From NCBI GenBank assembly GCA_963854835.1, contig OY978527.1, positions 40,126,040 through 40,190,039 on the forward strand: a DNA stretch of 64,000 bases, written 5' to 3'. Origin of the DNA: Megamerina dolium. Taxonomy: Eukaryota; Arthropoda; Insecta; Diptera; Megamerinidae. The notes beneath the pieces were generated by a model. That model was not told the origin of the DNA, did no database searches, and saw nothing but the letters and a program-made list of their open reading frames with translations. Shown piece by piece: positions 11,678 through 22,790 of this stretch (positions within the stretch are counted from its first letter, which is position 1; each line of letters starts with the position of its first letter). The translations under genes were made by a program, and so were the position numbers.

Positions 11678-13305
11678 AAAAATCTCCTTACAGTCGGCTG
11701 GGGCCGACCAAATTATACCCTGCATATGTAGAGATATATATAAAAAGTTTGCTCGTATATCCATCCTGTTCTTCCACTACCTCACCAATTTTGGAGGATC
11801 AATTTCTGCCTATAATACTAAACTACATAGGTTGCAATGGGTTGACCTAGGCGTATTAATTAGTAAGTTATGGGTGTTTAAATGTTTAAGATAAATCCAA
11901 GATTTTGTACGGAAGCTATAAAAAAGTGGGCGTGGCTTACCTCTTTCTTGTATATCTAATTAATTTTTCAATATCAATCCACACCTTAAATTTGGTTGTC
12001 CTACGCTAAATGGTTTGTAAGTTATGGAGCTTAAAAGTTTTAGTTTAATTCCCTCGACTTTGTGTGGGAGACCTATGAAGGAGTGGGCGTGGCACACTGA
12101 TTTTTTGCCAGATTATTTCCGACTACGATATTAATCTAAGTGTCAATTATGGTTATTTTAGGCAGGAGATTGCCGAAGTTACAGCTGTTTAAATTTAAAA
12201 GAATTTCAGTCATTTTGCATGGGGGCTGCAATGAACAGTGGGCATGGCGCTCCCATTTCCTATGAGCCTAGTTGCTCGTACAATACTTATCCATACCTTA
12301 AATCTCGTTGTCCTACGCTAAATGGTTTGTAAGTTATGGAGCTTAAAAGTTTTAGTTTAATTCCCTCGACTTTGTGTGGGAGACCTATGAAGGAGTGGGC
12401 GTGGCACACTGATTTTCTGCCAGATTATTTCCGACTACGATATTAATCTAAGTGTCAATTATGGTTATTTTAGGCAGGAGACTGCCGAAGTTACAGCTGT
12501 TTAAATTTAAAAGAATTTCAGTCATTTTGCATGGGGGCTGCAATGAACAGTGGGCATGGCGCTCCCATTTCCTATGAGCCTAGTTGCTCGTACAATACTT
12601 ATCCATACCTTAAATCTCGTTGTCCTACGCTAAATGGTTTGTAAGTTATGGAGCTTAAAAGTTTTAGTTTAATTCCCTTGACTTTGTATGGGAGACTCAT
12701 GAAGGGGTGGGCGTGGCACACTGATTTTCTGCCAGATTTTTGCCGACTACCATGTTAATCTAAGTGTCAATTATGGTTATTCTGGACAGAATATTGTAGA
12801 AGTTACAGCTGTTTCAATTTAAAAGAAGTACAGACACTTTGTATGAGAGCTACGCTAAAAAGTAGGCGTGGCTCAACCACTTTTGGCGGGGTTATATAGT
12901 AGTATAATATAAGTCTATGTGCCAAATATTGTTGTCCCAAGTCGTATATTATGTGAGTTATAGCAAGTTAAAGATTTTGAAAATTTCGAGGTTAGTCGCT
13001 TTGAATGCTTGGTGTGGGCGTGGTTATTGACCGATCATGCCCAATATCAATCCCCTCCGTACCCTTGGATCATAGATTACTTGTGCCAAATTTCATCGAA
13101 GTAGCTCAATATTTACTCAAGTTATCGTGCGAACCAGCCAGGTGACGGACAGACGGACGGACGGACATCGTTAAATCGAAAATTTAATCAACGCTGATCA
13201 CGAATATATATCTATGTCTATATCTCCGGAGATTCCTTCAAGTGGACACAAACATCTGACCGAAATGAATATACCATGCATATTGCATTATGCAGGGTAT
13301 AAAAA
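11678..13305 (-). mobile_element. DINE-1-like (Helentron-type) element, copy A
   Basis: On the minus strand it starts TTTTTATACCCTGCAT (13,305 inward). It then has a (GTCC)n microsatellite complement at 13,153-13,170, a core rich in GTGGGCGTGGC, an inverted copy ATGCAGGGTATA near 11,715-11,728, and finally a GTCGGC-TGGG-GCCGAC stem-loop at 11,693-11,708 followed by TGTAAGGAG. Subterminal inverted repeats, a GTCC microsatellite and a 3' stem-loop are the known layout of Drosophila DINE-1/INE-1 elements, which are non-autonomous Helentrons. No coding capacity. Family membership is my inference from structure. Confidence 0.55.
11998..12909 (+). repeat. 312-bp tandem repeat inside the DINE-like element
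   Basis: GTCCTACGCTAAATGGTTTG recurs at 11,998, 12,310 and 12,622, exactly 312 bp apart. Units 1 and 2 are almost identical by eye; unit 3 diverges in its second half. Each unit holds one GTGGGCGTGGC. The near identity suggests a recent unequal exchange. Confidence 0.85.
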
Positions 13306-13990
13306 TGTATGGGCGTTGAGGCCTAAGGGGTAGAGATACGGGGCGGATAAATCGAAGGAAATATTATGGTGGCAAAATTAGTAGAGGTCGGACTAACATT
13401 TGATTTCTCTAGCTTCCATTCCCAGGCAGTTATGTGGTTGTTTACTGATTTTTGGGAGGTCGGCCATATACTTCACTGTGTTGGGGGAGATTCCGGTGCA
13501 GCGATGGGGTTATTTGCCGATTTTCATGTGATTTTGGGATAATTTGTGGGATAGGCTATTAGTATGTTTAGGAAAATATTGGAGCTCAAAATAGAATGAG
13601 GGTCGGTCATACAACTTAACCCAATTTGGATCCTATGGAAACGGTGCGAGTAAATTCGATAAAAACTTCAATTTTTTATGGGAGATCACCTTAAGAGTAG
13701 AGATAGGGCATAAGAATACTTGGAAAAAAAAAATTTGCGAAATGGAGATGGAATTAAGGGTAGGTGGTCTAACATTTTCTACCTCTAGGGGCGAGTAAAA
13801 GGAGTGGAGCCAAAAAATTTAATAAAATCATCAATTTCAAAGGAGAGTCACACTTTGGGGTGGATATAGGGGATAAAAATGTTCAGAAAAAGTATTAGGT
13901 ATGAAATATAATATTAAAAATATTTAGTAGTGAATGCCGGACGGCTGTGGGGCCATTTGGAAAAATTTGTTCTATTTTTTAGAATTTATA
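13306..13990. repeat. Diverged ~165-bp tandem repeat region
   Basis: Recurring blocks include GAGATACGGGGCGGATAAAT (13,331), GAGATAGGGCATAAGAAT (13,698) and GATATAGGGGATAAAAATG (13,862). Other recurring phrases are of the type ATAAAAACTTCAATTTTT. The spacing between the last two is about 165 bp. Pieces that look related lie at 2.5 kb and, inverted, at 43.2-43.4 kb. No ORF. Confidence 0.45.
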
Positions 13991-15549
13991 CTACGATACG
14001 GCGCCATTTACCCCTAACCGATCTTCACTTTGCGAAACGTCACAAAAAAGAAGGGGGTTGCTACATATTAAAATACATATAATACATTTTCTTTTTGTAT
14101 GTGTTTGTTAAGATTTCCCTAGGATTGATCATGGGAAAAAGTGCTTAAATGTAAATAGGTCCAAATGTTTAATTTGTTTTTGAATAGGACTTTGCTTACT
14201 AATTTTTTGTATATTGTCCATCCTAGCAGCTATATAAAACTGTATTTAATATATATTTTAAAACAGTTAATTATATTCATTTTAGTTATAAACGAGTGCA
14301 TTTTATACATGGGATAAAGATCCCAACGATTGATCTACTATTAAAAATACAATAAGTAACAACAAAGAATGATAATAATAATAATAATCATAATAATAAT
14401 AATAATAAGATAAAATGGATAACATGATCCCAATATATGAATGTAGAACATGCAGCCATACTTATATGTTGTAAAAGTAAAGGGTATACCATATGTTGTG
14501 TTTTATGCTAAAAGTTGAAATGGTCAATAAGTTAGCTATGCCTTCCTTCCACAGAGAACTATTGTAAATTGAGATTCTTTCTATACTTTTATCTTCTTAC
14601 CTACTACTATTTAATGATATGATTATTTTCAATACAAAAAATGACTCCCCTCTCACCCTTTGGCTAGTTTCCATTGTATTTCCATTATAACTATAAAATA
14701 GAAAGTTTTAATTCATTCTATTGGTGTTGCTGTTATTGTTGAGCTGTAGTTTGGCGTTTGAGGAGTTCTTGAAAAGTTGATATATCCACAACAACAAAAA
14801 ACAACAACAATTTGAACAAGTTTGTAGGTTTAATACTAACAAAGTGCTGCTGAATTGAGTGAGTTCATTATGACAATAATGTCGCTTTCTATCGATAATG
14901 TTATTGTTGTTGTTGTTGTTCATCTCCTTGTTATTATTACTGTCGTTAGCCTTCGTTTAATGCAAAAGTTCTTCGGCTTCTTTTCTTCATTTTATGAAGT
15001 TTGTACATTGAACTCTTCATTCATTTTCTTTTAGTTATTTATTATTGTAATACCTTCTTCTTTTCCTCTGTTTATTGTGCTATTGTAAGTTTACGTCCAT
15101 TTTTAACTCATTTTCACGTACAAAATTTTATAGAAGCTAAGTTACTCTTACGGAGTAGAGACATACATATTAGTTGCTCATCGATATCTTTATCCCTTGT
15201 TGTTCTTCACTAAAATACTTGTCGAATAAAATAAAGTTAAATATTTGTTGATGCTGTTGTTGTTATTGTTGCTTTTATTGTTATTTCATTTAATAGTATA
15301 TTTTCTAAAAAGTATGTGCAAATAAGAAACAAAGTTATAGTTGTTGCTCAATATTCGCTGTGTACATAAGTGCAATTTTTTTTTTAAATTTTAAGATTTA
15401 AGAAATTTGTATTTCATTCTTCATTTTAATTCTTGGAAATTGTTTGTGAAATTTTGCAAATAAAAAATTGTTTTTTCTATTATTTGTCGATATTCCTAGT
15501 ATATATTTCTTTTATGTAAATATTAAAATAAGCTAACACATGTAGGTTA
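13991..15549. other. No gene recognised
   Basis: Non-coding AT-rich sequence with an (AAT)n tract at 14,371-14,408 and several (TTG)n tracts (14,730, 14,900, 15,255). I found no gene. Confidence 0.5.
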
Positions 15550-16045
15550 GAGTGTATCGATTTTACTTGGAATCCAGAAATAAATTTTCTACACAGGCAT
15601 AACCTATGCACGGGGTCCTACAGAGGAGATCAGATGAAAATTATCTAAAAAATATGTGTAGAGTTGCCGCCTAGTGAATTTCCGTTTTTATTGGCCATTT
15701 TTATGACTTTTGAGGTATAATTTCGGTAAAATCTCCACCAATGTATGAATTTTCTTAAAGAAAAATTTGCAACAAGCCGTTAAACATCAAAATCTTATCC
15801 AATTTTGTCAAAAGTTTTAATAAAACGCTATTTGTATAATTTCGGTACTCAGTGTATACTAAAAAAGAAATACACTAGACATATTATTTTCGATCCTGTC
15901 CCTAAAGGTAGACAAGCTAGTGCTTCTTTTGAATGCAATAACTTCAAAATCTGTTGGCGATTTTCTTTAAAGAAATAGCTTCAAAAAATGGGAAAACTAG
16001 GGAAAAGCCTGCATAGACACCGTTTTTTGAGATTTCACATATTTA

Positions 16046-17352
16046 ACAGGGCATTCAATAAGTCCGTAGGAAAAGTATGAACAAAAAAAAAACAACAAAA
16101 CTTTGACAAAATTCGATTTTATTATTCAACATAGTTGCCTTCGAGGGTGATACATCGATTATAGTGATTTTCCAAGTGCTCGATACTACTTTTATAGTAC
16201 AATTTCTCTTTCTCGTCAAAGTAGGCCTCAGTTTTAGCGATTACTGCATACTTACTTACTTAAATTTCTTTCCAGAAAGCATTCTCTTGACATCTGAAAA
16301 CAGGAAAAAGTCGCTGTGGGCTAAATCTGGAGAATACGGTGGGTGGAGAAGCAATTCGATGCCCACATTCATTCAATTATGCCATTGTTTTCATCGATTT
16401 GTGATACGGTTCATTGTTTTGGTGAAACAAGACTTTTTCTTTTGCAAATGTGGCCGTTTCTTTGCGATGTCAGCCTTCAATCGGTCCAAAAGTTCACAAT
16501 AATAGTCGCTGTTGATTGTGGTTCCTTTTTGAATATAGTCGATGAATATTATTCCGTTCGCATCCTAAAATACAGACGCCATCACCTTACCGGCCGACTG
16601 TTGTGTCTGTGCTCGCCTTGGATTCGATTCTTCGACTGCTGTCCACTCAGCTGAATATCTATTGAATTATGGTGTGTAATGGTGAAGCCATGGTAGATTC
16701 ATTGTCACATATCGATGATGGAATTCGGTTTTATTGCGGTTTAACAGTGCCAAACACTCCGTTGAAGCATCGATACGTTGTTATTTTTGGTCGACTGTGA
16801 GCTCACGCGGCATCCACTTTGCACCGAGCTTTCGCATACCCAAATATTCGTGTAAAATGGTAAACTCACCACCATCTGATATCTTTACAATGTCAGCTAG
16901 TTCGTGCATCATCAATTTGCTATCATTCATAATCAATTTGTGGATTTTTTTGATGTTTTCTCGAATAACAGCCTCAATTGGGCGTTCACCGCGTTCTGCA
17001 TCGTATGTGCTGGTACGACCACGATTAAATTCAGCAATCCACTTTTCTACAATTTGTCTCGATGGAGCAGAGTCCGGATAATGTTTATCAAGCCATTGTT
17101 TGGTATATTTCGTATTTTTTTCATCAAAAAGCAATGCTTTATTAAAACACGAATTTCGCTTTTATCCAATTTTTTTTTTCAATAACAAAAGTTGCTTCAC
17201 ACAAAATGCTATAACTCACGAAGCAGATTGTCAGATTGTTGTCAATTTTATACACGTGTCAATTGAAGGTTAGAACTCAAGAAAAATCAAATGGAAAAAA
17301 TTATAGTAACGCCATCTATGTGTCATCCTATACACTTATTGAATGGATCTGT
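16046..17352 (-). mobile_element. Near full-length irritans-type mariner (1,307 bp)
   Basis: Both ends read ACAG(GG/AT)CCATTCAATAAGT-like inward (left ACAGGGCATTCAATAAGT; right, inverted, ACAGATCCATTCAATAAGT). A TA lies directly outside each end (16,044-16,045 and 17,353-17,354), which is the mariner target duplication. Its length of 1.3 kb is that of an intact mariner. The minus strand encodes a Himar1-like transposase with frameshifts. N-terminal blocks include KQWLDKHYPDSAPS, WIAEFNRGRTST and HEYLGMRKLGAKWMPREL. Confidence 0.85.
16100..17180 (-). pseudogene. Irritans-type mariner transposase, inactivated
   Basis: A 117-codon open stretch (17,134-16,781) covers both N-terminal helix-turn-helix motifs up to RELTVDQK. 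Downstream the frame is lost, but HHRYVTMNLPWLHHYTP, SAGKVMASVF, ANGIIFIDYIQKGTTIN and VLFHQNNEPYHKS can still be read. The first catalytic Asp (TMDE in the family) is Asn here. The second (QDN) is Asn too. The third lies in a shifted frame. The initiator Met region is also frameshifted. The transposase cannot be active. Confidence 0.82.
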
Positions 17353-17691
17353 TAAATGAAGTCAGAATTGTAAGTAGGCTGATTTTAAAAGAAAATTATG
17401 CATGGTTAAATGGAAAAAGTTCCCTCCTGGGGAATTTATATTTCCGTTGGGGATTTTTTTTCCCGAAATATAATATATCAAGTCACTCTAACCCTAAACA
17501 TAATTTTTTTGAGCTGAATTTTTTCTGATTTCTTCATACAATAGGACAATATGACTCCCTGCATAGTTTATGTCTATGTAGAAACTGTTTTTTGAAAATC
17601 GATACACCCTGTAGGCACTGATATCTTACAGCATTTCTAAGCAACTTTCAGGATGATTAGTTTGTAATCAGTTTATAGTTTCTATAATACG

Positions 17692-17732
17692 AGAGAGAGA
17701 GAGAGAGAGTGTGTGTGAGAGAGAGAGAGAGA
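17692..17732 (+). repeat. (GA)n microsatellite
   Basis: A GA run interrupted once by GTGTGTGT, just outside the right end of the long-TIR element. Confidence 0.9.
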
Positions 17733-18040
17733 TAGACTGGTATGAATTGAAATTATTTCAAAATTTTTTGACAAATTGATTTTTGAAGAAAATATTAAAT
17801 GAAAAATATGAGAGAGGTAAAGAAAAGATTTGCAATATCTGAAAACAAGAATGATAGAAATAAAAATTGCGCCTTGAGTGACCAGTTATCTTTTTTGGTT
17901 TGAGTTTGACAGTCAACTCTTCGTATGGTGATGTCATAAACGAAAAGAAAATTAATCAAAAATGGTAAATAAATTTTTATAATTTCTATAGTAAGCGGTT
18001 ACTTAAAACAATTTTGATTGAAAGAAAGTGATTTTTATAA

Positions 18041-18245
18041 ATGAAGTGTGAAGTGGCGAGTTGCAACAACGATAGTTCGTTATTAAAGAACTATTTTTCC
18101 TTTCCGTATGATGTGATTTTGGCAAAAAGGTGGATTAGTTTCTGGCGGCGATCAAGTCCTTTCAACCACAAAATTGACAAAAATTATAATTTGCAAGAAC
18201 CATTTCATAAATGATGATTTTATAAATCAAAACTGCATACACGAT
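18041..18245 (+). pseudogene. THAP-domain N-terminus of a P-like transposase
   Basis: The ATG at 18,041 opens MKCEVASCNNDSS, then NYFSFPYDVILAKRWISFW, then stops at 18,212-18,214. One frame over, ICKNHFINDDFINQ follows directly. Taken together this gives C-x4-C, a FxFP motif, a conserved Trp and C-x2-H about 42 residues after the second Cys, the C2CH pattern of THAP DNA-binding domains. A single frameshift near 18,185 separates the last Cys-His pair from the rest. THAP domains in P elements bind the subterminal DNA. The catalytic part is missing. Confidence 0.7.
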
Positions 18246-18559
18246 ATTTATATAATCTTCTACAAGTTCCTGAGGCGTAATGTTCAGCATATTACGTATT
18301 ACTCCTGACGTTGACAACACACCCACGGCAATGGCGGAGCTGAAAGGATTGGCATATGACGGCCTCGAAAATATATGTCATATTTATATGTCAAAAATAA
18401 CGACACGAAGTGCGAGACATTGGGATTCAGGATGGCGCTGATTCAAGTCATACCTGGATAAATCACCTGAGTGAAGGTGGTTTATGAAAACCTACCGAAG
18501 AACTCGCGGTTCAATTGAAGTCGCTTGAAAATATTTTTAACGCAATTAATGGAAATGGG

Positions 18560-18952
18560 TTAGGTTAGGTTAGGTTATGTGGCTGCCCTCTCTCTGAGAG
18601 AACACACTTAGGCCAGAAAGGCCCATTGTGATACCACTGAGCTTCTCTTCCAATGCTGTTGTGCGTGTTAAATTTGGACAGCATTAGAAGGGACCTACTT
18701 ATATTAGCCGGTTCCGAACGGCAGAACTCTTGTGACATCTCTTTAACTTAGTTTTGGTCACAGAGCTCTTTTGAGAAGCACTTTTGGCATATTGTTACTG
18801 CCGGAAAAATTGCCAATTCTTGCCAGCAGGTGGGTACCGTTCGAAAGAAAAATCTTTTCGATATTAAATTTTGTTATGCTTCAGCCGGGGATTGAACCCA
18901 CGACCTACAGATCAGAAGGCCAACGCACTAATCACTGAGCTTCGGCACCCAC
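18560..18952 (-). mobile_element. tRNA-derived SINE, subtype B, full length
   Basis: Read on the minus strand it begins GTGGGTGCCGAAGCTCAGTG. It has the B box GGTTCAATCCC, the common body, then the subtype-B tail GGCCTAAGTGTG, CTCTCAGAGAGAGGGCAG and CCACATAACC, ending in (CCTAA)n. A 13-bp direct repeat, ATGGAAATGGGTT, flanks it at 18,549-18,561 and 18,953-18,965. It is inserted within the P-like element. Confidence 0.88.
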
Positions 18953-19102
18953 ATGGAAATGGGTTGCTCATAACAAATAATTTTGTATAAAAACATATTG
19001 GGCAATCTTCCAGTATTAATTTTGACACCTCGTATTTGCCCACTATTCGTACTGTTTCGTTTATGACGTCAAATGACGCAATCTTTATTTCTATCATTCT
19101 TG

Positions 19103-20390
19103 ACCTGAACACTTAGTGGATTATATTCAGACTCTTTGAGGTCAAACTGATTTTATGCTTAGATTGTTTACTGACTGACTAATCTACATATAGCAACATC
19201 AGGGATGAAATTGTACTGGATGTAAATCCGATCAATTCTAGAATCACACATGTGTCACACGTATGACACATATTTGTATTTGTGTATAGAATTTGATGTA
19301 CTGTGTAGTAAGCACTCCTATGAAGTTGTTAACAAAATCCATATTCAACATGTGAACATCATATGTAGTTACATATTAAACCAAATATTTGCCCTATAAA
19401 TACTGTTTTTGCAACATACACTACTATATACTTCTCCTATTGTTATGCTGCTGTTTGTGCTGTTGTTTTGGTTTTTATTTTTATTATTATTATTATTATT
19501 ACAAAGTTGCTCTTACAATGACGAGTTCCAGTCGAGGTTAATAACTCATCATAATCACAAAATTTATCATCACAAAAACCATTGAAAGTTGAGCTGAGCT
19601 GAGTTGAGTTGAGTGATGGTGATGTTGTACGTAAGTTAGTGAATAGTTGCTGCCTGCTGTCGCTCAATAACACTTGCATTTGTTTGTAACGAATTATTTT
19701 CGCTTCATGTACACTATGATTTTTTTCACCAATATTTGATTTTCATACGTATGAGTTCATGGATGGATGGATGGACAACTTTTGATGGTTGTTTGTTTCG
19801 ACTCGTCATAATCTTCTACAATTGTAGTCCATATATGAGCGTGCTATTTTTTGTTGTTGTTTTCGACTCATAGTACAAATGCATAGGTACTATATTTTTT
19901 ATCTCTCTCATTGATGATTGTTGAGTTGTTATTGTTGTTGTTGTTAAAATCTAGTTTCTGTTACGCCTGGATCCTCCAAAGTTATTTTCATATATTTTCG
20001 TATGCTCTTCTCATATGTTCGCTTGCTTGCTTGTATATATGTATGTAAGTCCTGTATTCATATGATTGTTGTCAATTTTTTATGCTTTAATTCGTAATGT
20101 AATCAAATGTGTCTTCTCCCCATATTTATGCGTTTGTATTGTACGTTAATAAATCAGCATTTTTATTGTATGACAATATTCTGAGTAGTACTAATGCTGT
20201 TGTTGTTGTGTTAGCTGTTGATTTATCTCATCAACTTTTGTTTTTCTTTTGTGTTTTAACAAGAAGTAACTATTCTCTTCCACTACGTGGAATGGTTGTT
20301 ATGCACTACCAGTTGATTGTTGAAAATAAGGAACGAAAGTAGATTAGAGTGTTCCTAAAAATATGAAAAAATATAAATACTTCGTATTTT
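19103..20390. other. No gene recognised
   Basis: AT-rich sequence with (TTA)n near 19,480-19,500, GGAT repeats at 19,763-19,774 and (TTG)n tracts. I see no gene. Confidence 0.5.
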
Positions 20391-20965
20391 GTGGGTCTGC
20401 TCCTTCGTTTACGACCATAAAATATTGGGTGGCAGAGTTTAAACGAGGTCGTACGAGCCGCCAAGACGAGCACCGTAGTGGTCTACCAATTAAGGTGGCC
20501 ACGCCAGTAACGGTTAAGAAAATCTACAAAATGGTACTGCGTGAGCTAGATAAAATTAAAGGCATTTCAATAAGTGCTATACATCGTATATTTACCGAAA
20601 ATTTGAAGATGAAAAAGCTGTGTGCCAGATGGATGCCGTGTTTGCTCACAATAGAACAAAAACAACGCCATGAAGATGTTTCTATAGAGTGTTTGCCGAT
20701 GTTTCACAGTAATAAAGCCGAGTTTTTGTGTCGATTCGTAACCATGGATGAGTCAAAACAGTAGACTGAAAGGGGAGAATCGTGTTCAAGGAAGGCGAAG
20801 GCAGTTCCATCTGCAAGCAGGTTTACGACGTCTGTTTTTTGGGACGCACGTGGTATAATTTTTATTGATTATCTTCAAAAAGGAGAAACAATCAACGGCG
20901 AGTATTATGCTAATTTGTTGCAGCATTTAAGTGATGAATTTAAAGAAACAGACATGCCTAGGTGT
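20391..20965 (+). pseudogene. Mariner transposase fragment, copy 1 of a pair
   Basis: It reads SFTTIKYWVAEFKRGRTS, then FTENLKMKKLCARWMPCLLT and FVTMDESKQ, a stop, then DARGIIFIDYLQKGETINGE and YYANLLQHLSDEFKE. It is the same lineage as the copy at 36.6 kb. Compared with that copy, about 15 codons after the first catalytic Asp (TMDE) are missing, joining MDE to SKQ. Both element ends are lost. The segment stops before the second and third catalytic residues. No activity is possible. Confidence 0.8.
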
Positions 20966-22160
20966 ATAAACAATTTCGAAAAATAAAGGACACTATAATG
21001 CTTATAAGTACATAAGTTAGATATGCATATTTGCTTGACAAGTGCACCTTTTAAACGAAATTGCATATATTATTTTCCTTTGCACAAACTCTCTATCCCC
21101 TCAACCCTTCTCTCTAGCTTTCTAGCTTTCTATCGGTCTGTCTCTAATTAATTTCATAACTGGTGAATGTTTTTAGAGATTATTAGTGTCTGTGGCAGTT
21201 TACATGCAAATTTTATATGTATGAATAGCATTGCTATGGCAGAGAAGATAATTTCATTTAAGTTTAAACTATTAAATTATATTTGTTGTCATCTTGTCAT
21301 CTTGTGACACAAGTATGCAGCGAAGTTGCCATTCAAATGACTTAAATTAAAGCTGGGAATGTTGGCACTACTACGTTATAGAAGATAAGAGAAGAAATTG
21401 TGTCATTTGAATTTAGTACATGAAAGAAGGAACATACTTTTTTTTGTTATTCTAATTTCTGAAGTTGTGACAAAAAAGTGTGTTTCGTATTTCTTTTTTT
21501 TTTCTCCTTTAAACTCCTAATTGGAGCATAGGGGCTCCACAAGGCTTCGCCATCGCACACGGTTTTGGGCAGTTGTATTCTATTATCTGCGAAAATTGTT
21601 TGAATAATCGCTTTGCCTATTGTCACGACAAATCAATACACTGTTAAGGGATTCGTTATCTACAGTCAATCGACAATGAATAATAAGAGAAAAGTCGAGT
21701 ATGTCGGGTCACAACCTTTATACATTTAATTCTACCTAATAAATACGCGAAAAAAAAAATTATGCGTAGAGGAAAAAGTGTTTTTGTGGAGGATGTCCCT
21801 TCTCCAATAGAAGAGAGTCAATCAAATGTTGTGCTGGGGCCAATTAATATAGTTCCTGATCCATCAAGTGCCATTGTTGGACTTTTATATAGCCGAAAAA
21901 CCACGAATGCTTCAGTACTCTATTGCTCAAAATTCTACCCACCAATCTTACAGAAGTAATAGAGTAGAGAATGACGTCACTCTGTCATCAAATTCTCTAC
22001 CAGTAGAGAAATAATCGGTGGAGAAGATTTACAGAAACGAACTACAGGGGACAAAGTATGTCACAAGCAACCACAACCACTAGAATAAATTCAATATATA
22101 AATACTCTGTTCAAAACAATTTTCAAAATTAACACAGTGTGACACATCCTCTCGGTGCTG
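20966..22160. other. No gene recognised
   Basis: Non-coding sequence. Around 21,510-21,570 the phrase CCTAATTGGAGCATAGGG recalls LINE 3' ends, but I cannot tie it to a family. A 65-codon ORF at 21,762-21,959 is not recognised. Confidence 0.4.
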
Positions 22161-22790
22161 TACCAAACTAATCTCAAATGACATAATATCCCCTAGGTAA
22201 AAAAATTCTCAATTCGATTTTGCTCTACTAAGTCGCAGTTTTTTTACAATGGCTTAAAAGTTGATTTTTTCGGTCAAAAGTAGAATTATGGAATCATTTG
22301 AAAAATCATATGTACAATTACATTTGGGATAGTTTTTGCATTCGGAGACCTATATAAAAATTTTCCGAAGATTATTTTCTTGGAACATTTTAACTCTCTA
22401 ACTACCACCCGTATTGGTCATTTGTGGCCAATTTTAAGTACTTTATTTTTAAGCATCTAATTGCATCGTGTGTTTGCTTAATTCCAAAATTCAAGGGTCA
22501 TTGTCTCGGGGGTGAACCAAACTAGTCTCAAAAGAGAGCATTTGACATCACTAACAGAAGCCCTAAACCTTTCCTGTTCCACTATGTCACAATTTTTTTT
22601 TACAGTGGTTTCAAATGTGGCTTTTTCGGTTAAAAGTAGAACCATGGATTTTGAAAAATCTTATGTAAAATTATATTTACGATAGTTCTTGTCTTTGGCG
22701 ACCTAAATATGTTAAAATTTTCCGACGATTTTTTTTCGGAATATTTTAACCCTTTAGCTATCATGTATGGGTCATTTTTGATCTTTTTAT
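22161..22790 (+). repeat. Two diverged 354-bp tandem units
   Basis: ACCAAACTA(A/G)TCTCAAA occurs at 22,162 and 22,516. Matching landmarks follow at the same spacing: TTTTTCGGT(C/T)AAAAGTAGAA, GACCTA(T)ATA, AAAATTTTCCGA(A/C)GATT and ATTTTAAC(T/C)CT. Identity is perhaps 75-80 % by eye. No coding capacity seen. Confidence 0.7.

Larger units (their letters stand above)
15550..17609. mobile_element. Long-TIR DNA element, split by a mariner
   Basis: The left end (GTGTATCGATTTT at 15,552) matches the reverse complement of the right end (ending 17,607). The similarity continues inward: TTCTACACAGGCATAACC on the left against TTCTACATAGACATAAAC on the right, then CTATGCA(C/G)GG. The imperfect TIR is thus about 65 bp. 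Without the 1.3-kb mariner at 16,046-17,352 the element would be about 750 bp. I see no transposase. The superfamily is unknown. Confidence 0.65.
17846..19102 (+). mobile_element. P-like (THAP) element with 28-bp TIRs
   Basis: The left end CAAGAATGATAGAAATAAA (17,846) matches the inverted right end (ending 19,102) at 26 of 28 positions. A second inverted match, around GTCATAAACGAAA, lies about 85 bp inside the left end (17,930) and 30 bp inside the right. The element starts with CA, like P-superfamily ends. Possible degenerate 8-bp duplications flank it: ATCTGAAA at 17,837-17,844 and ACCTGAAC at 19,103-19,110, 6 of 8 matching with a 1-bp offset. It encodes a THAP zinc finger near its left end. 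Without the SINE at 18,560-18,952 it is about 850 bp, so it is an internally deleted derivative. Confidence 0.7.

Noticed and set aside
21620..22140. Possible solo LTR starting TGTCACGACAAATC with a short ORF
   Set aside because: I found no matching CA end, no primer-binding site and no target duplication.
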